Origin: Cupriavidus basilensis
GTDB taxonomy: Bacteria > Pseudomonadota > Gammaproteobacteria > Burkholderiales > Burkholderiaceae
Length of the DNA: 64,000 nucleotides
Assembly (NCBI RefSeq): GCF_000832305.1
Contig: NZ_CP010536.1
Location: 3,162,001 to 3,226,000, forward strand
Direction: 5' to 3'
A program made the translations under genes and the position numbers. Under the pieces are notes generated by a model, which saw nothing but the letters and a program-made list of their open reading frames with translations, searched no databases and had not been told where the DNA came from. The number at the start of each line of letters is the position of its first letter. Position 1 is the stretch's first letter. This document shows, in pieces, positions 9,441-16,962 of this stretch.

Positions 9441-11381
9441 ATGACCCAGCACGACATTCGTGCGGAGCAAGATTTTGCCTCCGCCGCCGACGCATCGATC
9501 GAAGCCGCAGCCATCGCCACCCCCGCTATCCAGGAACCGAGCCCGCTCGACAAGCTCGACGCCATCCTCAGCCCGGAAGCCGCCGTGGCGCCTGCCGCTG
9601 TTGCCATCAATGCCGAAAACGGCTTCGCCAAGCTCGGCCTCGAAGAAGCCATTCTTCGCGCCCTGGTTGAACTGAACTACACCACGCCGACCCCGGTGCA
9701 GGCACAAGCGATCCCCGCCTTCCTGGCTGGCCGCGACCTGCTGGTGTCGAGCCAGACCGGCTCGGGCAAGACCGGCGCCTTCATCCTGCCGGCGATCCAA
9801 CGCATCAGCGAGAAGGCTTCGCCGAATCGCCCGCGTTCGGACGATCCGGTCAAGCGCATGAAGGGCAAGCGCCCCCGTCCGTCGCCGGCGCAACCCGCGC
9901 TGCTGGTGCTGACCCCGACCCGCGAACTGGCCCTGCAAGTTACCGAAGCCACCGCCAAGTACGGCCGCCACCTGCGCCGCATCGTCTGCGCCAGCATCCT
10001 GGGCGGCATGCCTTACCCGAAGCAGCTCGCCGCGCTGTCCAAGATGCCTGACATCCTGGTCGCTACCCCGGGCCGCCTGCTGGACCACGTTGAAGCCGGC
10101 CGTATCGACCTGTCCCAACTGGACATGCTGGTGTTCGACGAAGCCGACCGCATGCTCGACATGGGCTTCGCCGACGACATCGATGCCATCGTTGCCGCCA
10201 CCCCGGCCACCCGCCAGACGCTGATGTTCTCGGCCACGCTGGACGGCCGCATCGCCCAGCTGGCTTCGCGTCAGCTGCGCGATCCGCAACGCATCGAAAT
10301 CGCCGCGACCCGCGCCGACCAAAGCAATATCGAACAGCGCCTGCACTTCACCGACGACATGTCGCACAAGGAAAAGCTGCTGGACCACCTGCTGCGCGAC
10401 ACCACGCTCAAGCAAGCCATCGTCTTCACCGCGACCAAGCGCGATGCCGATTCGCTGGCCGAGCGCCTGTCGGACACCGGCTTCGCAGCCGGCGCGCTGC
10501 ACGGCGACATGACCCAGGGCGCGCGCAACCGCACCCTGACCTCGCTGCGCCGCGGCAACCTGCGCATCCTGGTGGCAACCGATGTGGCCGCACGCGGCAT
10601 CGACGTGCCCGATATCACCCACGTGGTCAACTTCGACCTGCCCAAGCAAGCGGAAGACTACGTCCACCGTATTGGCCGTACCGGCCGTGCCGGCCGCTCG
10701 GGCGTCGCCATCAACCTGGTGAACCACGGCGACATGTTCCAGTGGAAGCGCATCGAGCGCTTCACCAACAACCGTGTCGACGCATCGGTGATCGAAGGCC
10801 TGGAGCCGCGTCGCTCGCCGAAGCCGCGTTCGGGCTTCGCCGGCAAGCCGGGTGGCGACCGTGGCGGCTACCGTGGCAACAGCAATGGCGGCGGCTATCG
10901 CGGCGGTGAAAACCGCAGCTTTGGCGACCGCAAGTTCGGCGGCGGCGAAAGCCGCGGCTTCGGCAGCCGTGACGGCGCCCCGCGCCCCGCAGGCGATCGC
11001 CCGTTCGGCGACCGCGACGGCAACCGTGGCTTCGGCGACCGCAGCAGCCTGGGCAACCCCAATGGCAACAGCACCGGCTATCGTGGCCAGGGCGCAGCCG
11101 GCGGCCAGCGCAGCTTCAACAACGAAGGCGGGTACCGTGGCGGCGACAACCGCGGCTTCGGCAATCGTGACGGCGCGGCTCCCCGCAGCTTCGGCGACGG
11201 CAATCGTGGCGGCTTTGGCGGCGGTGCTGCCGGCAATGGCGGTAACGGTGGCTACCGTGGCGGCGAAGGCCGCAGCTTCGGCAACCGCGATGGCAACCGT
11301 GAAGGCGCGCCCCGCAGCTTCGGCGGCGGTCAGCGCAACGGCAACGGCAACACCGGTGGCCGCTCGCGTTTCGAGCGTTGA
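9441..11381 (+). CDS. DEAD-box RNA helicase with long RGG/glycine-rich tail
   Basis: A 646-residue ATP-dependent RNA helicase. After a low-complexity acidic N-terminus come the Q motif and motif I SSQTGSGKTG, motif Ia PTRELALQV, motif II VFDEADRMLDMG, motif III SAT and motif VI HRIGRTGRAGR. A basic insert (SPNRPRSDDPVKRMKGKRPR) sits between motifs I and Ia. The last 200 residues are repeats of Gly, Arg, Asn, Ser and Phe (GYRGG, FGDR, SFGGG), an RGG-like RNA-binding tail. It belongs with the RhlE/SrmB group that acts in ribosome assembly and cold adaptation. The start could also be 9408; neither site has a strong Shine-Dalgarno. A long leader and a strong terminator bracket the gene. Confidence 0.85.
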   Translation: MTQHDIRAEQDFASAADASIEAAAIATPAIQEPSPLDKLDAILSPEAAVAPAAVAINAENGFAKLGLEEAILRALVELNYTTPTPVQAQAIPAFLAGRDLLVSSQTGSGKTGAFILPAIQRISEKASPNRPRSDDPVKRMKGKRPRPSPAQPALLVLTPTRELALQVTEATAKYGRHLRRIVCASILGGMPYPKQLAALSKMPDILVATPGRLLDHVEAGRIDLSQLDMLVFDEADRMLDMGFADDIDAIVAATPATRQTLMFSATLDGRIAQLASRQLRDPQRIEIAATRADQSNIEQRLHFTDDMSHKEKLLDHLLRDTTLKQAIVFTATKRDADSLAERLSDTGFAAGALHGDMTQGARNRTLTSLRRGNLRILVATDVAARGIDVPDITHVVNFDLPKQAEDYVHRIGRTGRAGRSGVAINLVNHGDMFQWKRIERFTNNRVDASVIEGLEPRRSPKPRSGFAGKPGGDRGGYRGNSNGGGYRGGENRSFGDRKFGGGESRGFGSRDGAPRPAGDRPFGDRDGNRGFGDRSSLGNPNGNSTGYRGQGAAGGQRSFNNEGGYRGGDNRGFGNRDGAAPRSFGDGNRGGFGGGAAGNGGNGGYRGGEGRSFGNRDGNREGAPRSFGGGQRNGNGNTGGRSRFER

Positions 11382-11397
11382 TTCGCCAGGCTGAACA

Positions 11398-11421
11398 GGA
11401 TCACCGCTTAGGCGGTGATCC
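11398..11421 (+). terminator. first hairpin after helicase gene
   Basis: Perfect 10-bp arms GGATCACCGC/GCGGTGATCC with a TTAG loop, 16 bp after the helicase stop. It lacks a U tract of its own and stands 10 bp before a full terminator, so it may protect the mRNA end or assist termination. Confidence 0.5.
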
Positions 11422-11430
11422 CTCGCAAAG

Positions 11431-11468
11431 CTAAAGAAAAAGGCACCTTCGGGTGCCTTTTTCTTTAG
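11431..11468. terminator. bidirectional Rho-independent terminator
   Basis: Perfect 17-bp inverted repeat with a TTCG loop; the arms include GGCACC/GGTGCC flanked by an A tract on one side and a T tract on the other. It serves the helicase gene on the plus strand and egtB on the minus strand. Confidence 0.9.
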
Positions 11469-11521
11469 CCTTCCTTGGCCGCCTCAACCAACGGCGCTCG
11501 CCACAGGCGGCCAGCGCCCCG

Positions 11522-12781
11522 CTACATCGAACAACTGCGAAAGCCGACGAACGCGAAATCGTCCTCGGGCAGCAGCGCCATGCGCGCGCGTGCATGACGC
11601 TGGCGCGCCGGGCTGGCGAAAGACGTGCTCCGTACCGCCTGGTGGCTGGCAAAACAGTGCACGTATTCCATATCGGCAGGGTCCGCCTCGAATCCCGCGT
11701 AGGGCTCGTACGGCGTCGCCGTCCACTCGCGCACCATGCCCCAGCGCAGGCCGCCCCGATCCTGGACCGCCGCCAGCTCCCATTCCGTTTCCGTCGGCAG
11801 GCGCCGGCCTGCCCAGGCGCACCAGGCTTGCGCCTCGAACAAGCTGACGTGACGTACCGCCTCGTCAGGGTTCAACGTACGCAAACTGCCGAAGCGCAAG
11901 GCCATCCAGGCCCGTGACTCAGGATGGCGGGCCCAGTAGCGTGGCGCCGAGCGATCCTGCATCATCAGCCACTGGCGACCCGCCGCCGACCACCACGACG
12001 CGCGCTCGTAGCCGCCGTCCTCTACGAAATCGAGGAACTGCGCGTTGCTGACCGGCGCGGCATCCATCTCGAAAGCGGGCACATAGGTAGGCTGCGCTGG
12101 CAACTCGTCGGGCAGCGCGAAGCCATCCGGCGCGGTCCAGCCCTGGATGAAACGCCCGCCGGGAAACTGCAAGGTGCCGCCGTGCGGCACCGATACCGAC
12201 GGCAGGACGACCGCGGGCTCCACGGGGGCAACGCCCAGCGCCTGCAGCAGCGCGGCGATGGCCTCGCCCTGGCGATCCTCGTGAAACAGCGCGCGGCGCC
12301 AGGCGTAGAGCGTGACATCGCCATCGTCGGGTTGCGCCGCCAGCCGGCGCAGGACGGCATCGAGCACGTCGGCGGCGTAGCGCTTGACCACGGCCACGTC
12401 GGGCAGCGTGACCTCCCAGCGGGCATCGGGATCAATGCGATCGGGATCGAACCACTCGTCCGCGCCGGTCAGCAGCGACGGCACACTGGCCACCTGCAGC
12501 CAGGCGCCATCGCGCTCGAGCGTGCGCACGTCGCGCAGGCACCACCATTCGGCATGCCAGGCCACATGCCCGAGCGTCCACAGTGGCGGGTCGGCAAAAT
12601 CCTGGCGAGGCACCTCCCAGCCGCGCCGGGTCTGGCCAAAAGCGGCCAGCCAGGCCAGGGTGCGGTTGCGCGCTTCCACCAGCGCCTGCGCCAGGCCTTC
12701 GCGCGGCAGCCGCCGGGCATCGGCCCAGACGGCCTTGCCGCCGTTGAAATGAAGGTCGGGAAGCATGGAAAAGCCGCTCAT
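11522..12781 (-). CDS. egtB: EgtB-family sulfoxide synthase (possible SenA-like variant)
   Basis: A 419-residue non-haem iron enzyme of the EgtB family: an N-terminal DinB-like helical domain and a C-terminal formylglycine-generating-enzyme-like domain. It should join a sulfur (or selenium) donor to trimethylhistidine made by the neighbouring EgtD. The first iron-ligand region WTLGHVAWHAEWW is present. In the second, the usual HExxHxE-type motif reads HEDRQGE, so the second histidine is glutamine. The C-terminus has the family blocks REWTATPYEPYAGF and RSTSFASPARQRHARAR. It follows egtD on the same strand after 143 bp and ends at a strong terminator. The EgtB-related selenoneine synthase SenA is an alternative, but no senB- or senC-like gene is adjacent. 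Confidence 0.8.
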   Translation of the reverse strand: MSGFSMLPDLHFNGGKAVWADARRLPREGLAQALVEARNRTLAWLAAFGQTRRGWEVPRQDFADPPLWTLGHVAWHAEWWCLRDVRTLERDGAWLQVASVPSLLTGADEWFDPDRIDPDARWEVTLPDVAVVKRYAADVLDAVLRRLAAQPDDGDVTLYAWRRALFHEDRQGEAIAALLQALGVAPVEPAVVLPSVSVPHGGTLQFPGGRFIQGWTAPDGFALPDELPAQPTYVPAFEMDAAPVSNAQFLDFVEDGGYERASWWSAAGRQWLMMQDRSAPRYWARHPESRAWMALRFGSLRTLNPDEAVRHVSLFEAQAWCAWAGRRLPTETEWELAAVQDRGGLRWGMVREWTATPYEPYAGFEADPADMEYVHCFASHQAVRSTSFASPARQRHARARMALLPEDDFAFVGFRSCSM

Positions 12782-12924
12782 CGAACACCCTGCCGAAGAA
12801 TCGGGTTGGCACCCGGTTGCGTGATCCGGCGAGCCGCGTGCGTCATGCGTCGCACCTTTCGCCGAAGAGATGCGGGCATTATGACACCAGCCCCACCTGC
12901 CCCCTCACAGGGTGCCCGGTGGCT

Positions 12925-14025
12925 TCAGGCCCGAGCGTGGAACACCGCAAACCATCCGCGCGGATCGCTCCACCAGAGCGGATCGACGAAACCCGCAGCT
13001 TCGAGCAAGGCAGCGAAGTCGTCCGGCCGGTATTTATACGAGTCCTCCGTATGAATCTGCTCGCCCGCGTGGAAGCCGCGGCTACCCTGCGCCCAGCGCA
13101 CGGTGACCTCGCGCTCGGCTTGCAGGTGCATCTGGATGCGCGCCCCCTCGCGGTCGAAGCTGGCCACATGGCGCCAGTCCTCCAGTTGGAAGTCGCTGCC
13201 CACGATGCGATTCAGGTTGCGCAGCACATTGCGATTGAAGGCGGCGGTCACGCCCAGCGGGTCATCGTAGGCGGCCACCAGCGCCTGCTCGTCCTTGAGC
13301 AGGTCCACGCCGATCAGCACACCATCCCCCCTGCCCGCCGCGGCCCGCAGCCGCTGCAGCAAGGCCTGCGCCTGGGCTGGTGCGAAATTGCCGATGCTCG
13401 ATCCTGGATAAAAAAACAGACGGCGCCCGCTCCTGACCTCGGGCGGCAGATCGAGCGGCACGCACAGGTCGGCGCCCAGGCCAAGCATGGGAATCTGCGG
13501 ATGCTGCTGCTGCAGGCAGAACAGCGTGCCGCGCAGGAACTCCACCGAGATATCCAGCGCCACGTATTGCGCCGGCTGCAGGCTGCCGAAGAGCCGGGCC
13601 GCTTTCTGGCAGTTACCCGCGCCAAGGTCGATCAGCACGCAGCCACTGCCGGCGCGCGCGGCCATGGCGGGAGCAAATGCCGAAAAGACCGAGGCCTCGG
13701 TGCGCGTGGGGTAGTACTCGGGCAGGTCGGTGATGGCCTCGAACAAGCGCGAGCCGAGCACGTCATAGAAGAACTTGGGGCTGATGCTGGCGGCGCCGGC
13801 CAGCAGGCCCCGCGTGATCTCGCCGCGCAGCGCGCCGCTGTCCTCGTGGTACTGCTGGATGAAGTCCAGCCGGGGCACCGGGTTGGGCTGTGCATGGCCG
13901 TTGCCGACGACGACGCTGCTGGCGGGGGAGCCGTTGGGTTTCAGGGCGGAGGTGCCGTTGTGATTGGCCTGGGCGTGATTGAGGCGTACGTTCAGTGGAT
14001 TCAGCGGGGTCGGGACTGCCGGCAT
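12925..14025 (-). CDS. egtD: L-histidine N-alpha-methyltransferase EgtD
   Basis: A 366-residue SAM-dependent methyltransferase that trimethylates histidine to hercynine, the first step of ergothioneine synthesis. The family core begins about residue 70 with LAGAASISPKFFYDVLGSRL and the fold-specific LPEYYPTRTE. It continues with the SAM-binding DLGAGNCQKA and FFYPGSSIGNFAP, and ends with EDSYKYRPDDF. The first 55 residues are a Pro/Asn-rich extension. I chose the ATG at 14025 because AAGGAA lies five bases upstream; another ATG nine codons earlier lacks such a site. egtB lies downstream in the same direction, giving a two-gene ergothioneine unit. Divergent from it is the riboswitch-controlled TerC gene. 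Confidence 0.92.
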   Translation of the reverse strand: MPAVPTPLNPLNVRLNHAQANHNGTSALKPNGSPASSVVVGNGHAQPNPVPRLDFIQQYHEDSGALRGEITRGLLAGAASISPKFFYDVLGSRLFEAITDLPEYYPTRTEASVFSAFAPAMAARAGSGCVLIDLGAGNCQKAARLFGSLQPAQYVALDISVEFLRGTLFCLQQQHPQIPMLGLGADLCVPLDLPPEVRSGRRLFFYPGSSIGNFAPAQAQALLQRLRAAAGRGDGVLIGVDLLKDEQALVAAYDDPLGVTAAFNRNVLRNLNRIVGSDFQLEDWRHVASFDREGARIQMHLQAEREVTVRWAQGSRGFHAGEQIHTEDSYKYRPDDFAALLEAAGFVDPLWWSDPRGWFAVFHARA

Positions 14026-14311
14026 GACGTTTCCTTGATGGTCGATGGGCACTGCATAAAACCCCCAGGGGCCCGCACGTCACGGCATGCGCGGGAGTTG
14101 CAAGGGATCCGCCTCCGGTGACGTCTGGGGCGCATCAGCCGATGCAAGTCTTCTCAGGATAGCTGGCGAGCGCGGAGTGTGCTTACCGCATTGCACAAAA
14201 CCCACAATGCAATGAAAACCAGAAAGTGCGCCTTGTTCAACAGCATTTTTGCCGCCGCGATGCCACCCCAATGCCGCCACAGCGCCCCCACAAAAAATAC
14301 GCAGCATCGTT

Positions 14312-14317
14312 TATAAT
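14312..14317 (+). promoter_or_regulatory. -10 box for the terC riboswitch transcript
   Basis: A perfect TATAAT in an otherwise GC-rich region, about 50 bp ahead of the riboswitch. No strong -35 is seen; the upstream 17 bp spacer leads to CACAAA. Confidence 0.5.
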
Positions 14318-14360
14318 CCGCCTCAGCGTATCTGCTTCGGGCTCGCCCGGATTGGATCGC

Positions 14361-14492
14361 CCCTCAAAGGGGAGTAGCTCCGGGGCCATGCCCTTAGCAC
14401 AATCGTCATTCCGGGACTGACAGTCTCCGGTTGTGCTGACCGCGCCAAGTACCATCGGCGGTCGAGCAAGACCTTTGCAACCTGGTTTCATG
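14361..14492 (+). promoter_or_regulatory. yybP-ykoY-type manganese riboswitch
   Basis: The aptamer is recognised from its two conserved ends: AAAGGGGAGTAGC at 14366-14378 and GCAAGACCTTTG at 14466-14477. They pair to close the structure, with variable helices between. This is the yybP-ykoY family, which senses Mn2+ and commonly precedes TerC-like and P-type Mn exporter genes, matching the gene here. Directly after it, CTTTGCA...GGTTTGCAAAG (about 14473-14502) can pair. Its left arm overlaps the 3' side of the aptamer, so it looks like a competing expression-platform hairpin. High Mn2+ should raise downstream expression. The leader continues about 90 nt to the start codon. Confidence 0.88.
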
Positions 14493-14589
14493 GTTTGCAA
14501 AGGCGCCCCCAAGCTCCCACACATCATGTCTCCAGGCCAAACCGGTGCGTATGCACGGCTCTTAGCTATTCGTTGTCCGAGGAGATTTC

Positions 14590-15288
14590 ATGGAATGGTT
14601 TACCGATTTGTTCACGATGCAGTTCCTGACGGCACTGCTATCCATCGTCGTCATTGACCTGGTGCTGGCCGGCGACAATGCGATCGTGATCGCCCTGGCG
14701 GCGCGTAACCTGCCGCCCCACCTGCAGAAGAAGGCCATCATCTGGGGCACTGTCGGCGCGGTCGTGGTCCGTTCGGCCATGACGGTCGGCGTGGTGTGGC
14801 TGCTCAAGATCCCTGGCTTGCTGCTGATCGGCGGCGCGGCCCTGGTGTGGATCGCCTACAAGCTGCTGTCCGATGACGGCAACGGCGACGAACATGGCGC
14901 GGGCGCAACCACCCTGGTGGGCGCGATGAAGACAATCATCATCGCCGATGCGGTGATGGGCGTGGACAACGTGCTGGCTGTGGCCGGCGCTGCGCACGGC
15001 AGCTTCCTGCTGGTGGTGCTGGGCCTGCTCATCAGCATCCCCATCGTGGTGTGGGGCTCGAGCCTGGTGCTCAAGCTGATGTCGCGCTTCCCCTCGATCA
15101 TCTTCGCGGGTGCCGGCGTGCTGGCCTTCACGGCAGTCAAGATGATCGTGAGCGAGCCGCTGGTGAAGGCGTTCTTCGACAGCAACGCACTGGCCTACTA
15201 CGGCTTGTTCGTGGTGGTCGTCGGCGGCGTGCTGGGCGCTGGCTACCTGGTGCAAAAGCGCCGGGCTCCGGCTACGGCTGCGCAGTAA
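14590..15288 (+). CDS. TerC family integral membrane protein, likely Mn2+ exporter
   Basis: A 232-residue inner-membrane protein with about seven hydrophobic helices, of the TerC family (PF03741). Two inverted acidic motifs carry the expected metal-site aspartates: DLVLAGDNAIVIALA near the N-terminus and DAVMGVDNVLAVAG mid-protein. A short charged loop (SDDGNGDEHGAG) separates the halves. Related proteins such as E. coli Alx and Bacillus YceF/YkoY export manganese and may help metalate secreted enzymes. The manganese-type riboswitch upstream supports this role. A clear GAGGAG Shine-Dalgarno precedes the ATG, and a stem with a T-rich tail follows the gene, so it is probably monocistronic. Confidence 0.9.
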   Translation: MEWFTDLFTMQFLTALLSIVVIDLVLAGDNAIVIALAARNLPPHLQKKAIIWGTVGAVVVRSAMTVGVVWLLKIPGLLLIGGAALVWIAYKLLSDDGNGDEHGAGATTLVGAMKTIIIADAVMGVDNVLAVAGAAHGSFLLVVLGLLISIPIVVWGSSLVLKLMSRFPSIIFAGAGVLAFTAVKMIVSEPLVKAFFDSNALAYYGLFVVVVGGVLGAGYLVQKRRAPATAAQ

Positions 15289-15343
15289 CGCGCGACGGCG
15301 CCAGCGCCGCCGAGCTAGCTGGAACCTGAAAACGGGTCGCCAC

Positions 15344-15373
15344 GGGTCGCCACAAGGCGGCCCGTTTTGCTTT
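15344..15373 (+). terminator. terminator after terC-like gene
   Basis: Stem GGGTCGCC/GGCGGCCC (one G-U pair) with an ACAA loop, followed by GTTTTGCTTT. It lies 55 bp after the stop and about 100 bp before thyA. Confidence 0.75.
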
Positions 15374-15475
15374 GCGATAAAATGCTAACTCTTTAGCAAG
15401 TTGCTATCCGGTTAGCAGATTGCCTGCCATACGCGCACACCGCTGTCGCGTCACTTTTCCCCAACACCCGCGCCG

Positions 15476-16270
15476 ATGAAACAGTACCTCGACTTCATGC
15501 GCCATGTGCAAGAGCATGGCACCGAAAAGGCCGACCGCACCGGCACCGGCACGCGCTCGGTGTTTGGCTACCAGATGCGCTTCGACCTGCGCGAGGGCTT
15601 CCCGGTGGTGACCACCAAGAAGCTGCACATGAAGTCGATCATTCACGAACTGCTGTGGTTCCTGAAGGGCTCGACCAACATCCAGTACCTGAAGGACAAC
15701 GGCGTCAGCATCTGGGACGAATGGGCCGACGCGAACGGCGAGCTCGGGCCGGTCTATGGCTCGCAGTGGCGCGCGTGGCCCACGCCGGATGGCCGCCACA
15801 TCGACCAGATCACCGACCTGATGGCGCAGATCCGCAGCAATCCCGATTCGCGCCGGCTGATCGTATCTGCCTGGAACGTGGGCGAGATCGCGCAGATGAA
15901 GCTGCCGCCCTGCCATGCATTTTTCCAGTTCTACGTGGCCGATGGCCGCCTGTCCTGCCAGCTGTACCAGCGCAGCGCCGACATCTTCCTTGGCGTGCCG
16001 TTCAATATCGCCAGCTATGCACTGCTGACGCACATGATCGCGCAGCAGACCGGGTTGGAGGTGGGCGACTTCATCTGGACCGGCGGCGACTGCCACATTT
16101 ACAGCAACCATGCCGAGCAGGTGGCAACCCAGCTCGCGCGCACGCCGATGGCGTTGCCGCAACTGAAGATCCTGCGCAAGCCGGACAGCATCTTCGACTA
16201 CAAATACGAGGACTTCGAACTGGTGGGCTACGAATCGCATCCGGCCATCAAGGCACCGGTGGCCGTATGA
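15476..16270 (+). CDS. thyA: thymidylate synthase
   Basis: A 264-residue ThyA, the standard length. It methylates dUMP to dTMP with methylenetetrahydrofolate, which becomes dihydrofolate. The catalytic cysteine lies in [12 protein letters not shown]; the dUMP phosphate-binding [10 protein letters not shown], the [17 protein letters not shown] block and the C-terminal substrate-closing residues IKAPVAV are all intact. The stop codon overlaps the ATG of folA by four bases, the classical thyA-folA coupling that puts dihydrofolate production and recycling together. The N-terminus [11 protein letters not shown] is standard, fixing the start. Confidence 0.98.
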   Translation: MKQYLDFMRHVQEHGTEKADRTGTGTRSVFGYQMRFDLREGFPVVTTKKLHMKSIIHELLWFLKGSTNIQYLKDNGVSIWDEWADANGELGPVYGSQWRAWPTPDGRHIDQITDLMAQIRSNPDSRRLIVSAWNVGEIAQMKLPPCHAFFQFYVADGRLSCQLYQRSADIFLGVPFNIASYALLTHMIAQQTGLEVGDFIWTGGDCHIYSNHAEQVATQLARTPMALPQLKILRKPDSIFDYKYEDFELVGYESHPAIKAPVAV

Positions 16271-16767
16271 CGCTGCTGACCCTGATCGTGGCGAAAGCCC
16301 GCAACGGCGTGATCGGCCGCGACAACACCCTGCCCTGGCGCCTGCCCGAGGACCTGGCGCACTTCAAGCGCACCACCATGGGCGCGCCCATCGTGATGGG
16401 CCGCAAGACGTGGGAGTCGATCGGCCGGCCGCTGCCGGGCCGGCGCAATATTGTGGTGAGCCGCAACCGCGACCTGCGCATCGAAGGCTGCGACGTGGCG
16501 AACTCGCTGGAAGAAGCGCAGCGGCTATGCGTGGGCGTTGAGCAGATCTTCCTGATCGGCGGCGCGCAGCTGTATGCCGAGGCCCTGCCCAGCGCGGACC
16601 GGCTGGTGGTGACGGAAATCGATGCGGATGTGGAAGGCGACGCGGTGTTTCCGGCCATTGACGCGCGGCAGTGGATCGCGACGCAGCGCGAGCGGCATCA
16701 TTCGGAGGCGAATGGTTTCGACTATGCGTTCGTGACGTACGAGCGCCCGCCCTCGGGCGAGGAATAA
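16267..16767 (+). CDS. folA: dihydrofolate reductase
   Basis: A 166-residue chromosomal-type dihydrofolate reductase that reduces the dihydrofolate made by ThyA with NADPH. The family pattern is complete: [19 protein letters not shown] with the substrate loop tryptophan, the acidic residue in [22 protein letters not shown] for NADPH binding, [11 protein letters not shown] and [13 protein letters not shown]. It starts within the thyA stop codon (ATGA overlap). A strong terminator follows 46 bp later, so the operon has two genes. Confidence 0.97.
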   Translation: MTLLTLIVAKARNGVIGRDNTLPWRLPEDLAHFKRTTMGAPIVMGRKTWESIGRPLPGRRNIVVSRNRDLRIEGCDVANSLEEAQRLCVGVEQIFLIGGAQLYAEALPSADRLVVTEIDADVEGDAVFPAIDARQWIATQRERHHSEANGFDYAFVTYERPPSGEE

Positions 16768-16813
16768 CGGTCGCCTCAAACGGTAAGTTTCAAGCGACGC
16801 TGACGTTTTACGC

Positions 16814-16849
16814 GCGGCGGCCTGTCTTCAGGCCGCCGCTGTCGTTTTA
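16814..16849 (+). terminator. thyA-folA terminator
   Basis: Perfect 11-bp arms GCGGCGGCCTG/CAGGCCGCCGC with a TCTT loop, then TGTCGTTTTA. It abuts the left end of the 113-bp inverted-repeat element. Confidence 0.85.
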
Positions 16850-16962
16850 GAGGCCATTTCAAAAAGATTCTGGCGTCGTTGCGCGACCTTGGCCGATCCG
16901 CTTGTACTGTCTGCGGCCGCGCGCCTAGCCAGAACCGCTTCGCTTCATTTTGAAACAGCCTC
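16850..16962. mobile_element. 113-bp MITE-like element with terminal inverted repeats
   Basis: The left end GAGGCCATTTCAAAA and the reverse complement of the right end GAGGCTGTTTCAAAA match at 13 of 15 positions; a further inner match, TTCTGGC, continues both arms. The element is flanked by TTA on each side (16847-16849 and 16963-16965), consistent with a 3-bp target duplication. The right TTA is also the complement of the pmbA stop codon. It has no coding capacity. Such ends resemble those of IS5-related elements, but I cannot name a parent. A long imperfect hairpin acting as an mRNA 3' end is the alternative. Confidence 0.5.

Noticed and set aside
10852..11394. Ala/Thr-rich plus-strand frame inside the helicase tail
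   Set aside because: It is the +1 shadow of the Gly/Arg-rich repeats and ends just after the real gene.
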